A stretch of DNA of 64,000 nucleotides from a virus: IMG/VR virus record IMGVR_UViG_3300022187_000025, positions 1 through 64,000 of that record; one strand, written 5' to 3'. A program made the translations under genes and the position numbers. Position 1 is the stretch's first letter; the number at the start of each line of letters is the position of its first letter. Below the pieces are notes generated by a model that was not told the DNA's origin, did no database searches, and saw only the letters and a program-made list of their open reading frames with translations. Of the stretch, positions 33,255 through 40,678 are shown one piece after another.

Positions 33255-33667
33255 TGGAGATCAATTTTAAGCGTGTATTTCAGACGCTGACTCAGGTTCT
33301 GGATGGTACACTGGTACTTAGCCCAGAAGATAAAGCAGAACGCCTTAAAGAAGTAGCTCAGGCTGCTCAGGGTTTTGCTAATCCAAAGTCTGACAGCTTT
33401 GGTATGGCATTTCTTAAGACTTGTCAAGACCAAGTTACACGTATCAGACTGAGCAAGTTCAACGCAATGAAGGCTCACGTTGATATGCTTATCAACGAAG
33501 GTCTGGACGCAACTTCTGCATGGCTTGATGTTTATGCACAGTATTATCCTTATAAGAGCGTTCAGTTTATGAACAAATGTGAGGATAACTGTAATGAGCT
33601 TGAAGAGTTGTTTGATTTTGCTTGCTACCCAGATGTGGCGTTTATTGCAAAGTCACTCTATTGCTAA
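33254..33667 (+). CDS. Unrecognised helical protein
   Basis: 137 residues, mostly helical, with three Cys near the C-terminus (C-E-D-N-C, F-A-C-Y-P). Translationally coupled to the gene at 33030 and followed after 23 bases by a terminator. Function unknown. Confidence 0.5.
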   Translation: MEINFKRVFQTLTQVLDGTLVLSPEDKAERLKEVAQAAQGFANPKSDSFGMAFLKTCQDQVTRIRLSKFNAMKAHVDMLINEGLDATSAWLDVYAQYYPYKSVQFMNKCEDNCNELEELFDFACYPDVAFIAKSLYC

Positions 33668-33690
33668 GATATGACGACTGTTAAGATTGG

Positions 33691-33728
33691 CAAGAGTAGG
33701 TACTTAATCGTACTTGCTCTTGTTTTTT
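33691..33728 (+). terminator. Rho-independent terminator
   Basis: CAAGAG..GTAC pairs with GTAC..CTCTTG around TTAATC, followed by TTTTTTC. A 21-codon frame at 33671 runs through the stem and is not credible as a gene. Confidence 0.75.
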
Positions 33729-33749
33729 CTTTATAGTTATGTATATTTG
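33720..33749 (+). promoter_or_regulatory. Bacteroidetes-type promoter of the HNH gene
   Basis: TTG (33720-33722), 19-base spacer, TATATTTG (33742-33749). A second TATATTTG lies at 33770-33777 and could use the TTTG of the first with a 20-base spacer. The start codon is at 33782. Confidence 0.55.
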
Positions 33750-33781
33750 TACGGTTCAATTATTTTCTTTATATTTGAACT

Positions 33782-34264
33782 ATGAAAAGAATAGAAAAAA
33801 TTGCGATCGAAAGAGGTTATTTTGTAACAGAAGAAGGGTTATGTTACAGCAAAAGAGGCAATCAAGTGGGTTATATAAACAATGGATATTACAAAGTTGC
33901 TATAAAAATTAAAGGTCGTAATAAAAAATTTAGTATTCACAGAATACAAGCTTATCAAAAATACGGTGATAAAATCTTTGAAGCAGGTATTCAAGTTAGA
34001 CATCTAAATGGAAACCCTTTAGATAATTCTTGGGAAAATATTGCTATAGGTAATCAGTCTGAAAATCAAATGGATATCCCTGAGCAAATAAGAATAAAAA
34101 GAGCATTAATTGCTACATCTAAAGTACGTAAACACAAACACAAAGAGATTATAGACTATTATAATAAAGTAAAAAGTTATAATAAAACCATGAAAAAATT
34201 TAATATTTCTAGTAAAGGAACTTTGCATTTTATTATTAATAAGTCTTACTCATTAAAAAACTAG
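33782..34264 (+). CDS. HNH homing endonuclease
   Basis: 160 residues. The HNH core is at about 57-95: S-I-H-R-I-Q-A-Y, then V-R-H-L-N-G-N-P-L-D-N-S-W-E-N-I, then G-N-Q-S-E-N-Q, the standard HNH_3 order with His-Leu-Asn-Gly. A NUMOD4-like part precedes it (Y-F-V-T-E-E-G-L-C-Y-S). The C-terminal basic part ends in a helix-turn-helix-like segment (Y-N-K-T-M-K-K-F-N-I-S-S-K-G-T-L). It has its own host-type promoter, ends a few bases before a tRNA-like gene and is more A-rich than its neighbours, fitting a mobile insertion. Confidence 0.85.
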   Translation: MKRIEKIAIERGYFVTEEGLCYSKRGNQVGYINNGYYKVAIKIKGRNKKFSIHRIQAYQKYGDKIFEAGIQVRHLNGNPLDNSWENIAIGNQSENQMDIPEQIRIKRALIATSKVRKHKHKEIIDYYNKVKSYNKTMKKFNISSKGTLHFIINKSYSLKN

Positions 34265-34273
34265 CTTAAATAA

Positions 34274-34360
34274 GGGGTATGAGACTCTACGTGGTCTTCT
34301 AAGCCATTGACGTTAAACTAAGGGTCGGATGTCTAGTGGTTCAAATCCACCATACCTCTC
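34274..34360 (+). tRNA. tRNA-Arg-like gene (anticodon probably UCU), atypical arms
   Basis: AGGGGTAT pairs with ATACCTCT, giving an 8-bp acceptor with one wobble. The T-arm is AGTGG-TTCAAAT-CCACC with one mismatch. GTGGT-CTTCTAA-GCCAT is a good anticodon arm with the loop of tRNA-Arg(UCU); AGA is the main Arg codon of these genes. However, the D region is too short (about 8 bases left) and 27 bases separate the anticodon arm from the T-arm. An alternative fold has a normal AGAC/GTCT D-arm but then no good anticodon arm. It lies 9 bases after an HNH homing endonuclease gene. Confidence 0.45.
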
Positions 34361-34388
34361 TATTGTTTTTAGAGTGAATTTGTGCCTC

Positions 34389-34424
34389 AGCTACAGAATA
34401 TATTGTAGTTGGGGCTTTTTTATT
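34389..34424 (+). terminator. Terminator after the tRNA-like gene
   Basis: GCCTCAGCTACA and TGTAGTTGGGGC pair (with wobbles) around a short loop, followed by TTTTTT. Confidence 0.75.
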
Positions 34425-34449
34425 TAGTAACAAATTAAAGTCAACAATT

Positions 34450-34602
34450 ATGAAGATCATCAGAACCAAAAAAGACAAGACTGTCTACATGAATAAGACA
34501 GCATTTGAGATTAAGAAAAAAGAAGCCAAGCAAGATAATTTGCTTGGTCATGTGCTTGATCTCAAAAGAGGAGAAAACGCAAAAATTAGGTCACGATTTT
34601 AA
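34450..34602 (+). CDS. Unrecognised small basic protein
   Basis: 50 residues, strongly basic (18 Lys/Arg), with an amphipathic middle (N-K-T-A-F-E-I-K-K-K-E-A-K-Q). It stands alone between two terminators, which supports it as a separate gene. A DNA/RNA-binding peptide is possible. No family recognised. Confidence 0.5.
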   Translation: MKIIRTKKDKTVYMNKTAFEIKKKEAKQDNLLGHVLDLKRGENAKIRSRF

Positions 34603-34611
34603 TTTAAATGA

Positions 34612-34643
34612 GACTATGGGTATTATACCTGTAGTCTCCTTTT
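34612..34643 (+). terminator. Rho-independent terminator
   Basis: GAGACTA and TAGTCTC form a 7-bp stem with an inner GGG/CCT part, followed by CTTTT. Confidence 0.7.
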
Positions 34644-34688
34644 CATTCAATTATTTTTAATCATTAATTTACATTAAATCATTTAATT

Positions 34689-35069
34689 ATGAACAATTTT
34701 CAGAAAGTTTGGAACGACCACACTAAGCAGTATGATCTTCAAAGCCAGGTAGAACTGGTATCAGTAGCAGAAGCTCCCATGCCTAACAGTAATGGTAAGC
34801 TTTACTACCCATGTACTGTGAAGTATACTGACCCTAATGGGCAAGTCGTAAATTCACAAGCTATTATTCATGCTAAGAACTACGATAAAGGCATGACAGT
34901 AGGTACATCCTATCTGGCTACTTTTATCCAGACAGACCAAGGTGTACTGATTACAGTAAGTGCTTTGACTCAGGCAGCACGTCCTGATGCAAATGCATTT
35001 AAGTCACTGTTTGCTCAGGCAAATGCAAAGACTGAAGCAGAAGCTCGTCAAGCAGGTGCTGTAATCTAA
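34689..35069 (+). CDS. OB-fold-like DNA-binding protein (tentative)
   Basis: 126 residues. Strands Q-V-E-L-V-S-V, Y-P-C-T-V-K-Y, Q-A-I-I-H-A, S-Y-L-A-T-F and G-V-L-I-T-V-S are spaced like a small OB barrel, with an acidic/Ala-rich C-terminal tail. Single-strand binding is a guess; the protein at 48574 is another candidate. It is flanked by terminators on both sides and has a long A/T leader. Confidence 0.4.
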   Translation: MNNFQKVWNDHTKQYDLQSQVELVSVAEAPMPNSNGKLYYPCTVKYTDPNGQVVNSQAIIHAKNYDKGMTVGTSYLATFIQTDQGVLITVSALTQAARPDANAFKSLFAQANAKTEAEARQAGAVI

Positions 35070-35095
35070 GAGTTCTCATAGGGTGTTTGTAAAGA

Positions 35096-35130
35096 CTGCC
35101 TCATGGAATTATCTGTGGGGCAGTTCTTTT
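35096..35130 (+). terminator. Rho-independent terminator
   Basis: GACTGCCTCA and TGTGGGGCAGTT pair around GGAATTATC, followed by CTTTTTC. Confidence 0.7.
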
Positions 35131-35150
35131 TCTTTAAACTGAAATAAATT

Positions 35151-35558
35151 ATGTTAGTAACATCGCGTCCAGAAAATCATTATAAACGTTGGACTTCTAA
35201 AGAAGAACAGGCTGTAGTGAATGCTTATATAGCTAAAGAAGAAACTGCTAAAATAGCAAGACTTGTTAAGCGTACTGAACACGCAGTAGTTGGTAAGATT
35301 GTACAAATCAGGTGTGAGCCTGATGAAAACCAACTTGAACTACACAATCTTCTTGTCAATACAGAAGAGCCTCAAGAAGAAAATGAAACACATCCTCTTC
35401 TTGGTCAACATGCTATTTATGGCATGAGGCTTAGAAAGATTACAAAAGTGTACACCACACTCAATGGTACTACTTATGTACTGTTTGAAGGTGGTTCACT
35501 CTTGAGTAACATTGAAGAGATAAGAGGTAGTATTGTAGACAAAGTTTATTCTTTGTAA
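35151..35558 (+). CDS. Myb/HTH-like DNA-binding protein
   Basis: 135 residues. The segment K-R-W-T-S-K-E-E-Q-A-V-V-N-A-Y-I followed by T-A-K-I-A-R-L-V-K-R-T-E-H-A-V-V-G-K-I is a Myb/SANT-like helix-turn-helix at about residues 10-50. The C-terminal half is beta-like (I-T-K-V-Y-T-T-L-N-G-T-T-Y-V-L-F-E-G-G). A transcription factor acting on phage or host genes is inferred. It is a single-gene unit between terminators. Confidence 0.55.
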   Translation: MLVTSRPENHYKRWTSKEEQAVVNAYIAKEETAKIARLVKRTEHAVVGKIVQIRCEPDENQLELHNLLVNTEEPQEENETHPLLGQHAIYGMRLRKITKVYTTLNGTTYVLFEGGSLLSNIEEIRGSIVDKVYSL

Positions 35559-35573
35559 CTTTACCCAAGAATA

Positions 35574-35606
35574 AAAGGTGAATGGGAAACTGTTCACCTT
35601 ATTTTT
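35574..35606 (+). terminator. Rho-independent terminator
   Basis: AAGGTGAA and TTCACCTT with a 10-base loop, followed by ATTTTTT. Confidence 0.8.
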
Positions 35607-35624
35607 TCACAATACCAATTGAAC

Positions 35625-36134
35625 ATGTATGCTAGATTTATTGTATTTCTACTGATATTTATACCATTAACCATTCAGTCAGCTCATACTTATGAGCATA
35701 TTCTTATTCCTACCATAACGCTCCCTGAAATCACAGTGAGACCAGTCAATCAGACTGATAAAGAACTTATTGCAAGACTTATCAGATCGGAAGATTGCAA
35801 CCAAGGTCTATTGTCCAATATGATAATAGCTCAGACTGTGTTACACAAAACCAAAAAATATAATACGGATGTGTATGGAGCCATTTTTAAGACCTACAGC
35901 AGAGGCAAGGCTTATTATGGAGCGTATACAGACAACTTCAATAAAAAGCCCCTAGAAGTCCACTATGAGGCTGCAGAGATGGTTCTTAAGGGTTACAGGC
36001 CAGCACCTGAAGGAATTGCATACTTTATAGGTGCAAATGACAATCCTAATACAAGTTGGTATAAATACATTGAAAAATACGCATGGAAGCAGGTAGGCTA
36101 CCATGTATATTGCTTCGATCCAAAATACAAATAA
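35625..36134 (+). CDS. SleB-like cell wall hydrolase (endolysin/transglycosylase)
   Basis: 169 residues from the ATG at 35625 (a TTG two codons earlier is unlikely). A hydrophobic signal or anchor covers 1-20 (FIVFLLIFIPLTIQS). The domain follows the Hydrolase_2/SleB plan: L-I-A-R-L-I-R-S-E-D with the catalytic Glu, I-I-A-Q-T-V-L-H-K, D-V-Y-G-A-I-F, A-A-E-M-V-L-K-G, and A-Y-F-I-G-A-N near W-K-Q-V-G-Y-H-V-Y. It probably cuts peptidoglycan glycan strands during lysis or entry. A second lytic enzyme, an amidase, is at 58230-58973. Confidence 0.75.
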   Translation: MYARFIVFLLIFIPLTIQSAHTYEHILIPTITLPEITVRPVNQTDKELIARLIRSEDCNQGLLSNMIIAQTVLHKTKKYNTDVYGAIFKTYSRGKAYYGAYTDNFNKKPLEVHYEAAEMVLKGYRPAPEGIAYFIGANDNPNTSWYKYIEKYAWKQVGYHVYCFDPKYK

Positions 36135-36139
36135 ACAAA

Positions 36140-36170
36140 AGAGCAATTCTTAATTGAGTTGCTCTTTTTT
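36140..36170 (+). terminator. Rho-independent terminator before microprotein array 1
   Basis: AGAGCAA and TTGCTCT with a 12-base loop and TTTTTT. Array 1 starts 14 bases later, so it needs its own promoter or read-through. Confidence 0.8.
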
Positions 36171-36183
36171 AATCTAACAGCCT

Positions 36184-36336
36184 ATGATGAATGTAAAAAC
36201 ATTAATTGTTTTAGGTAATTATTCAAACAGGGATAAACATTATTATCCTCATGCTATAAAGGCATGGAATTTATTAGTTCACTGGCCTGTAAACACAGGA
36301 GATACTGAATCAATTAGAATAATATGCATGCTGTAA
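36184..36336 (+). CDS. RIIC-tail microprotein A1
   Basis: 50 residues, first of array 1, starting ATGATG 14 bases after a terminator. A central tryptophan pair lies in K-A-W-N-L-L-V-H-W-P, and the C-terminus is SIRIICML. Its tail overlaps the start of A2 by 13 bases. Function unknown. Confidence 0.65.
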   Translation: MMNVKTLIVLGNYSNRDKHYYPHAIKAWNLLVHWPVNTGDTESIRIICML

Positions 36337-36482
36337 TAGGATTGATAAGAACATTAGGCACATGTTCATGGAAATATGAACATGAAAGAGATGATATAGA
36401 GCTTAGAGCTTGGTTTATAATAAGTACATCTTCTTTACGTACAGATGATGTAGAAACAATAAGATCGATATGCGTAATATAA
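36324..36482 (+). CDS. RIIC-tail microprotein A2
   Basis: 52 residues; W at S-W-K-Y and A-W-F-I-I, acidic centre (E-H-E-R-D-D-I-E-L). The tail is TIRSICVI, the only copy with Ser in the third tail position. Overlaps A1 and A3 by 13 bases each. Confidence 0.65.
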   Translation: MHAVIGLIRTLGTCSWKYEHERDDIELRAWFIISTSSLRTDDVETIRSICVI

Positions 36483-36628
36483 CATTAATGTATAAGCTTA
36501 CTTCAGGTTTTTCATGGTTTTCAAATTCTATAGAAATTGATGCTTTGGAGTTTGGCCTTAGTGGAGATTCTAGCCCGCTTGATATCATGCTTAACGATGA
36601 AACAATCAGAATAATATGCAACTTATAG
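36470..36628 (+). CDS. RIIC-tail microprotein A3
   Basis: 52 residues; G-F-S-W-F-S core shared in part with A5 (G-F-S-W-F-F), tail TIRIICNL. Confidence 0.65.
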   Translation: MRNITLMYKLTSGFSWFSNSIEIDALEFGLSGDSSPLDIMLNDETIRIICNL

Positions 36629-36759
36629 TATATATAGGTGTCGAAGGAAGATTTACTTATGGGCGTGTAGGAGACAGACCTTTACAATGGATACTTGAAA
36701 ATGATAATAATATATTTTTTGATAGAGTAGAAACAATTAGAATACTATGTTACGTATAA
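36616..36759 (+). CDS. RIIC-tail microprotein A4
   Basis: 47 residues; P-L-Q-W-I-L core, tail TIRILCYV. The final TAC-GTA-TAA supplies L-R-I of the next gene in the other frame. Confidence 0.65.
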   Translation: MQLIVYIGVEGRFTYGRVGDRPLQWILENDNNIFFDRVETIRILCYV

Positions 36760-36890
36760 ATAGAATATGCAGAAAAGAAAATTATAGCTATAATTCAGGA
36801 GATATAGATTTCAATGGCTTTTCTTGGTTTTTTGAGCCTAATTGGCCTATTACTATGTCAATGACAACTAGAATAATATGCTACGTATAA
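36747..36890 (+). CDS. RIIC-tail microprotein A5
   Basis: 47 residues; begins MLRINRIC, core G-F-S-W-F-F-E-P-N-W-P, tail TTRIICYV. The internal RIC near the N-terminus echoes the tail. Confidence 0.65.
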   Translation: MLRINRICRKENYSYNSGDIDFNGFSWFFEPNWPITMSMTTRIICYV

Positions 36891-37021
36891 AACATTATAG
36901 ACTATTAGAGAATATTACTTACATGTCAACATTTGATAAACCTTGGAATAATTTTGATTGGTCTATTTTACGAATGAATCTTCCCTCAACAGTTGAAAAT
37001 AGAATAGTATGCGTTATGTAG
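36878..37021 (+). CDS. RIIC-tail microprotein A6
   Basis: 47 residues; begins MLRIKHYR, core N-F-D-W-S-I-L, tail ENRIVCVM. Confidence 0.65.
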   Translation: MLRIKHYRLLENITYMSTFDKPWNNFDWSILRMNLPSTVENRIVCVM

Positions 37022-37152
37022 ATAATTTAGTTTTAATAGGTTCAGAGAGATATGTAGAAAGGTTGTTTAAGCATAAGTCTACGTTTCATTGGAATTTAAT
37101 AGATATGGTCTTTCCAAGAGGTACTACAATTAGAATAATATGTTATATATAG
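37009..37152 (+). CDS. RIIC-tail microprotein A7
   Basis: 47 residues; core F-H-W-N-L-I-D-M, tail TIRIICYI. Confidence 0.65.
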   Translation: MRYVDNLVLIGSERYVERLFKHKSTFHWNLIDMVFPRGTTIRIICYI

Positions 37153-37277
37153 ATAAATATAGACTTTCTGGTTTTTCTTATTTCTTTAGAGATGAAAGTG
37201 TATTTCTTTTTAAGTGGTTTCTAATGGGTTGGATACTCCCTGAATCTTATACAATAAGAATAATATGCTACATATAA
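37140..37277 (+). CDS. RIIC-tail microprotein A8
   Basis: 45 residues, very aromatic; core F-K-W-F-L-M-G-W-I-L-P, tail TIRIICYI. Confidence 0.65.
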   Translation: MLYIDKYRLSGFSYFFRDESVFLFKWFLMGWILPESYTIRIICYI

Positions 37278-37381
37278 AATACTTTAAAGATGTTGGTAAA
37301 ACAGCGTATACAGACTTTTGGGTTTGGTCATGGCAATCTAGACCTGACTACTTTACAATAAGAATAATATGTAAATTATGA
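37265..37381 (+). CDS. RIIC-tail microprotein A9
   Basis: 38 residues, the shortest copy; core F-W-V-W-S-W-Q, tail TIRIICKL. The ATG inside its Cys codon meets a stop at once (ATGTAA). The polymerase instead starts at ATGATG overlapping the TGA of this gene. The Cys is kept although its overlapping ATG is useless here. Confidence 0.65.
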   Translation: MLHIKYFKDVGKTAYTDFWVWSWQSRPDYFTIRIICKL

Positions 37382-39237
37382 TGTATGGACATGACATAGA
37401 AGTATATCCTAACTTTTTTTGTACTACTATAGAAAACTATAATACAGGTGAGAAAGAAATACTAGAAATTAGTGAGTGGCAAGATGATTTAGATAAAATA
37501 GTATGGACATATAATACTGCCTTGCATAATGCAGAACTAGTTAGTTTTAATGGTATACACTATGATAGTCCTGTTATCAAATTTATAATAGTACAATACG
37601 ATAGTCTCAAACAATTACCTGTACATGAAATATGTGCAGAGATTGATAAATTTAGTCAGTATATTATACGTACTGATATGTGGTGGAGACAACAGAATCT
37701 TAAAAAGTACAAATACAATCATCCCTGGATTGATATAGATGTATATCTACACTGGTCTAGAATGCTCAGACTGAGTAAAAAGATTAGTTTGAAATCTTTA
37801 GGTATACAACTTGGATATCCTATAGTGCAAGAGCTGCCATATCCACCTGGTATGCATTTAAGTCGTAGTCAGGCTGAAGAAGTCAAACACTACAATTATG
37901 AGCATGATATGGGTATTATGCGTAAAATACTGTTTGATACCATCAGATGGCAAGGTAAACCTACTACAGTAGCAGAACAGATAGAACTTAGACGCAATAT
38001 TCAAAGAACATATAACCTTGATTGCTTGTCTTGGGATGCTCCTAAGATTGCATCTGAGATTATGCTTGATGAATATTGTAAACAAACAGGTGCAGACAAA
38101 TACGAAACTCGTAAAAGCACATACAATAGCAATGAATGTCTTGAACTACATAATCCAGAGTTTAAGCTTCATATTTTCAAGACATTATACACATCTATGC
38201 AATGTGCAGGTAGAGAATTTCATACAGAATTAAACTTTATACATAGAAATACTGCTATTAAATTGAGCTATGGTGTAGGTGGTATACATTCAGTAAACAA
38301 TAATGAAATATATACATCTGATAAGCACAATATTGTGTATACATCAGACGTAGGTTCACTATATCCAAATCTTATCATTAACTATGGTTTGATTAGACAG
38401 TCTGAAGTACTTAATAGTTACATACGTATCAAAGATGAACGTATGGAAGCTAAGCGTACAGGTGATGGAGCAAAGAATGTTACTCTAAAGCTTGTACTTA
38501 ATAGTCTGTCGGGTTTACTTGATAGTCCTTACTCATGGTTGTATTATCCAGAAGGAGCTATGAAGATGAGACTGCAAGGACAACTTGTACTCACTAAAAC
38601 TCTTGAAGATTTAGCTATTGCTGGTTTTCAGGTAGTCAGCTTGAATACAGACGGTCTTGAGTGTATAGTACCTGTCGATAGAGAACAAGAATACCTATCT
38701 ATAGTAGATAATGTAGGAAAAACATTTAATCTTGAATTTGAGCATGAGCAATATTCTAAAATATGCTATGCTAATGTAAATAACTATATTGCCATTAAAC
38801 CTAATGGTAAATACAAGACTAAAGGTTCAAGCTTTATAGAAAATCCTAATCTTGGTGATAGCTGTAATATGCTAATTGTACCAAAAGCTATAGTAAACTA
38901 TTTTAGAACAGGACAATCTGTAGACAGCTACATTAAAGGTGACCATCATATATTCAATTACTGTTTGTCTAAAAAAGTAGATAAAAGCTTTAAAGTTGTA
39001 TATGGAGATGAGGTTCTTCCTCAAAGATTAAATAGGTACTATGTAAGTAAGAAAGGAAAATACTTGTACAAGCTAAAGAACAATAAAAAGACCCATATGC
39101 TAAAAGGCTATGGTGTTAAACTGTATAACACTCATACTGATGAAGCTATATCTGACATAGATTACAGCTTTTATATTCATCAGGCTAACAGTATTATACA
39201 AACAATTGAAAGAAATAATCAACTAACAATCTTCTAA
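37378..39237 (+). CDS. Family B DNA polymerase
   Basis: 619 residues. Exonuclease motifs: Y-G-H-D-I-E-V-Y (Asp6, Glu8), the F-N-G-I-H-Y-D-S-P region (56-65) and Y-N-Y-E-H-D (173-177). Polymerase motif A is DVGSLYPNL (324-332), motif B K-L-V-L-N-S-L-S-G (371-379), motif C S-L-N-T-D-G-L-E (421-428) with Asn in place of the first Asp of DTD, as in several phage enzymes. It is shorter than cellular PolB (about 800) and like crAss-like PolB. It replicates the genome. Its start overlaps the last gene of microprotein array 1, so translation is probably coupled. Confidence 0.9.
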   Translation: MMYGHDIEVYPNFFCTTIENYNTGEKEILEISEWQDDLDKIVWTYNTALHNAELVSFNGIHYDSPVIKFIIVQYDSLKQLPVHEICAEIDKFSQYIIRTDMWWRQQNLKKYKYNHPWIDIDVYLHWSRMLRLSKKISLKSLGIQLGYPIVQELPYPPGMHLSRSQAEEVKHYNYEHDMGIMRKILFDTIRWQGKPTTVAEQIELRRNIQRTYNLDCLSWDAPKIASEIMLDEYCKQTGADKYETRKSTYNSNECLELHNPEFKLHIFKTLYTSMQCAGREFHTELNFIHRNTAIKLSYGVGGIHSVNNNEIYTSDKHNIVYTSDVGSLYPNLIINYGLIRQSEVLNSYIRIKDERMEAKRTGDGAKNVTLKLVLNSLSGLLDSPYSWLYYPEGAMKMRLQGQLVLTKTLEDLAIAGFQVVSLNTDGLECIVPVDREQEYLSIVDNVGKTFNLEFEHEQYSKICYANVNNYIAIKPNGKYKTKGSSFIENPNLGDSCNMLIVPKAIVNYFRTGQSVDSYIKGDHHIFNYCLSKKVDKSFKVVYGDEVLPQRLNRYYVSKKGKYLYKLKNNKKTHMLKGYGVKLYNTHTDEAISDIDYSFYIHQANSIIQTIERNNQLTIF

Positions 39238-39248
39238 ACAATCAAGTT

Positions 39249-39890
39249 ATGGAATTTACATTTGGAGCACAGCCTGTTGTCACACAGACTGACCATGAGT
39301 TGCCACCATTTGTGGAACTTACTAATGAGTATATTGAAGTACTTAAGCCAGAGAACTTTAACAGTAGGTTCTTTGCTGCAATCTATCCTACTAGCCATAA
39401 TCAATGGGCTAAGTTCTGTATTGCTACAGGACGTACACTCCCGTCAGATTCAGGCTTTGGTAGGGGAAATCTACCAGTAGCTAATATCAGAGATATTGAC
39501 GTGTGTCACTATCTAAACTGGCTTACTGAAGTTACTAAAGTAGGTGAGATGGATGCTAATCACGAACATGCAGACAAAACATTTGCTGAATATAATGTTT
39601 TTCTTGGATTACCTGAATTACCATATGTCATTAATGATGATGGGGTATTTCTATCAGATATTAATGTGAAAGGCTTTAGACTTCCCTCAGTAGATGAGTG
39701 GGAGTTCCTTAAAGCAGATGCAGAAGACCAGATTAAAGAGCATGGTCTTGATGCAGTAGCTGTCCATCCTGGTAATAGTGGGCAAAAACCTGCACTGCCT
39801 GGAACCAAGATGCCAAATAAATATGGTCTGTATGACATGATTGGTAACTTTCTTGAAGTATGTGTAGAGTATGTAACTAAAAAAGATTAA
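39249..39890 (+). CDS. FGE-sulfatase/C-type-lectin-like fold protein
   Basis: 213 residues. The C-terminal half carries GFRLPSVDEWEFLKAD and later N-K-Y-G-L-Y-D-M-I-G-N-F-L-E-V, which match the G-x-R-L-P-T-E-x-E-W-E and N-x-x-G-L-Y-D-M-x-G-N-V-x-E-W signature of formylglycine-generating-enzyme-like domains. An active-site Cys pair is not evident (C at 57, 87, 205), so a binding role is more likely than catalysis. The same fold is used by retroelement-diversified proteins, but no reverse transcriptase or template repeat is seen here. It follows the polymerase by 11 bases. Confidence 0.65.
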   Translation: MEFTFGAQPVVTQTDHELPPFVELTNEYIEVLKPENFNSRFFAAIYPTSHNQWAKFCIATGRTLPSDSGFGRGNLPVANIRDIDVCHYLNWLTEVTKVGEMDANHEHADKTFAEYNVFLGLPELPYVINDDGVFLSDINVKGFRLPSVDEWEFLKADAEDQIKEHGLDAVAVHPGNSGQKPALPGTKMPNKYGLYDMIGNFLEVCVEYVTKKD

Positions 39891-39894
39891 GTCT

Positions 39895-40635
39895 ATGAAT
39901 CCTAGCAAACTGAGTTTTACAATCGACAATGTGCCTATCAAGTTTGATATGTTCTGTAGCATTATGAAAGCCAGATATGATACTACAGCTGAAATGTACA
40001 GAGAAGAAACAGACATCTTTGAGCCTAAGAAGATCAAAGGTACGAATCTTAACATGGAGCATATTAATGCTTACAATAAGGCACTGGAGGAGCTAAAGAG
40101 CTTCTTAGATGATATTTGGGCTTCAGTAGAAGCTATTGACTTTAAGGCAGCCAGTCATATTGAGAATATAGACCTGCGCCGTATTGCTTTCTTCTATATT
40201 GGGCCTGCTCAAATGTTCAATAATATAGAGAACAAAAAGAAAGTAGATACTTTCAACTTTGAGCCTGATAACAGGGAGTCTAACATAGGTGATACATATC
40301 ATTTATGGTCTATCAGCCCAAAAGAACTAGGCTTTGAAGACAGGCGTAGAGATGTGTTTGCTATTCAGTTCTGGTGTCCTTCTACTCACAGAGAGTATTG
40401 GGCAACTGTAGATGACAGAGAAAACTTTTGCCAGCAGGGTAGCTATTCTGTCAAAGACGCAGTAGCTTGGCTGTGTGAAATCACACACGACAAAAAGCAG
40501 ATTAAAGAGATCAATCGTCAAGGTGAGGTCTATACAGTTACTTACGATGTTAAAGATAGTTCTGAGCTAAAACCTGTCACACCTTACTATTTGTCTGGAG
40601 ATGAGTTCTTTAAGCTCATTAATCAGCAGACTTAA
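39895..40635 (+). CDS. Unrecognised protein
   Basis: 246 residues, soluble, mixed alpha/beta, no recognised family. It includes R-R-I-A-F-F-Y-I-G-P-A-Q-M-F, D-T-Y-H-L-W-S-I-S-P-K-E-L-G-F and a C-terminal T-P-Y-Y-L-S-G-D-E-F. It follows the FGE-like gene by four bases, so the two are probably co-expressed. Function unknown. Confidence 0.55.
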   Translation: MNPSKLSFTIDNVPIKFDMFCSIMKARYDTTAEMYREETDIFEPKKIKGTNLNMEHINAYNKALEELKSFLDDIWASVEAIDFKAASHIENIDLRRIAFFYIGPAQMFNNIENKKKVDTFNFEPDNRESNIGDTYHLWSISPKELGFEDRRRDVFAIQFWCPSTHREYWATVDDRENFCQQGSYSVKDAVAWLCEITHDKKQIKEINRQGEVYTVTYDVKDSSELKPVTPYYLSGDEFFKLINQQT

Positions 40636-40646
40636 GATTATTTTAT

Positions 40647-40654
40647 TATATTTG
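40647..40654 (+). promoter_or_regulatory. Possible -7 promoter element
   Basis: TATATTTG, 25 bases before the ATG at 40679. No TTTG at the -33 distance, so support is partial. Confidence 0.35.
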
Positions 40655-40678
40655 TAAATCATTAAAACTAGTTTAACA

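Larger units (their letters stand above)
36184..37381 (+). repeat. Microprotein array 1: nine overlapping genes with shared C-terminal tail
   Basis: Nine frames of 38-52 codons follow head to tail. Each ends in codons for R-[IS]-[ILV]-C-x-x-stop, and the next ATG is formed by the last base before, and the first two bases of, the Cys codon. Overlap is therefore 13 bases at every junction. DNA at the junctions resembles AGAATAATATGCTACRTATAA. The unit is about 130 bp. The array ends at the DNA polymerase start (ATG at 37378 overlaps the final TGA). Confidence 0.8.

Noticed and set aside
33671-33736. 21-codon frame after the gene at 33254-33667
   Set aside because: It lies within a rho-independent terminator hairpin and overlaps the HNH promoter.
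39249-39890. Diversity-generating retroelement target
   Set aside because: The fold is compatible, but there is no reverse transcriptase, no accessory gene and no adenine-rich template/variable repeat pair in the window.
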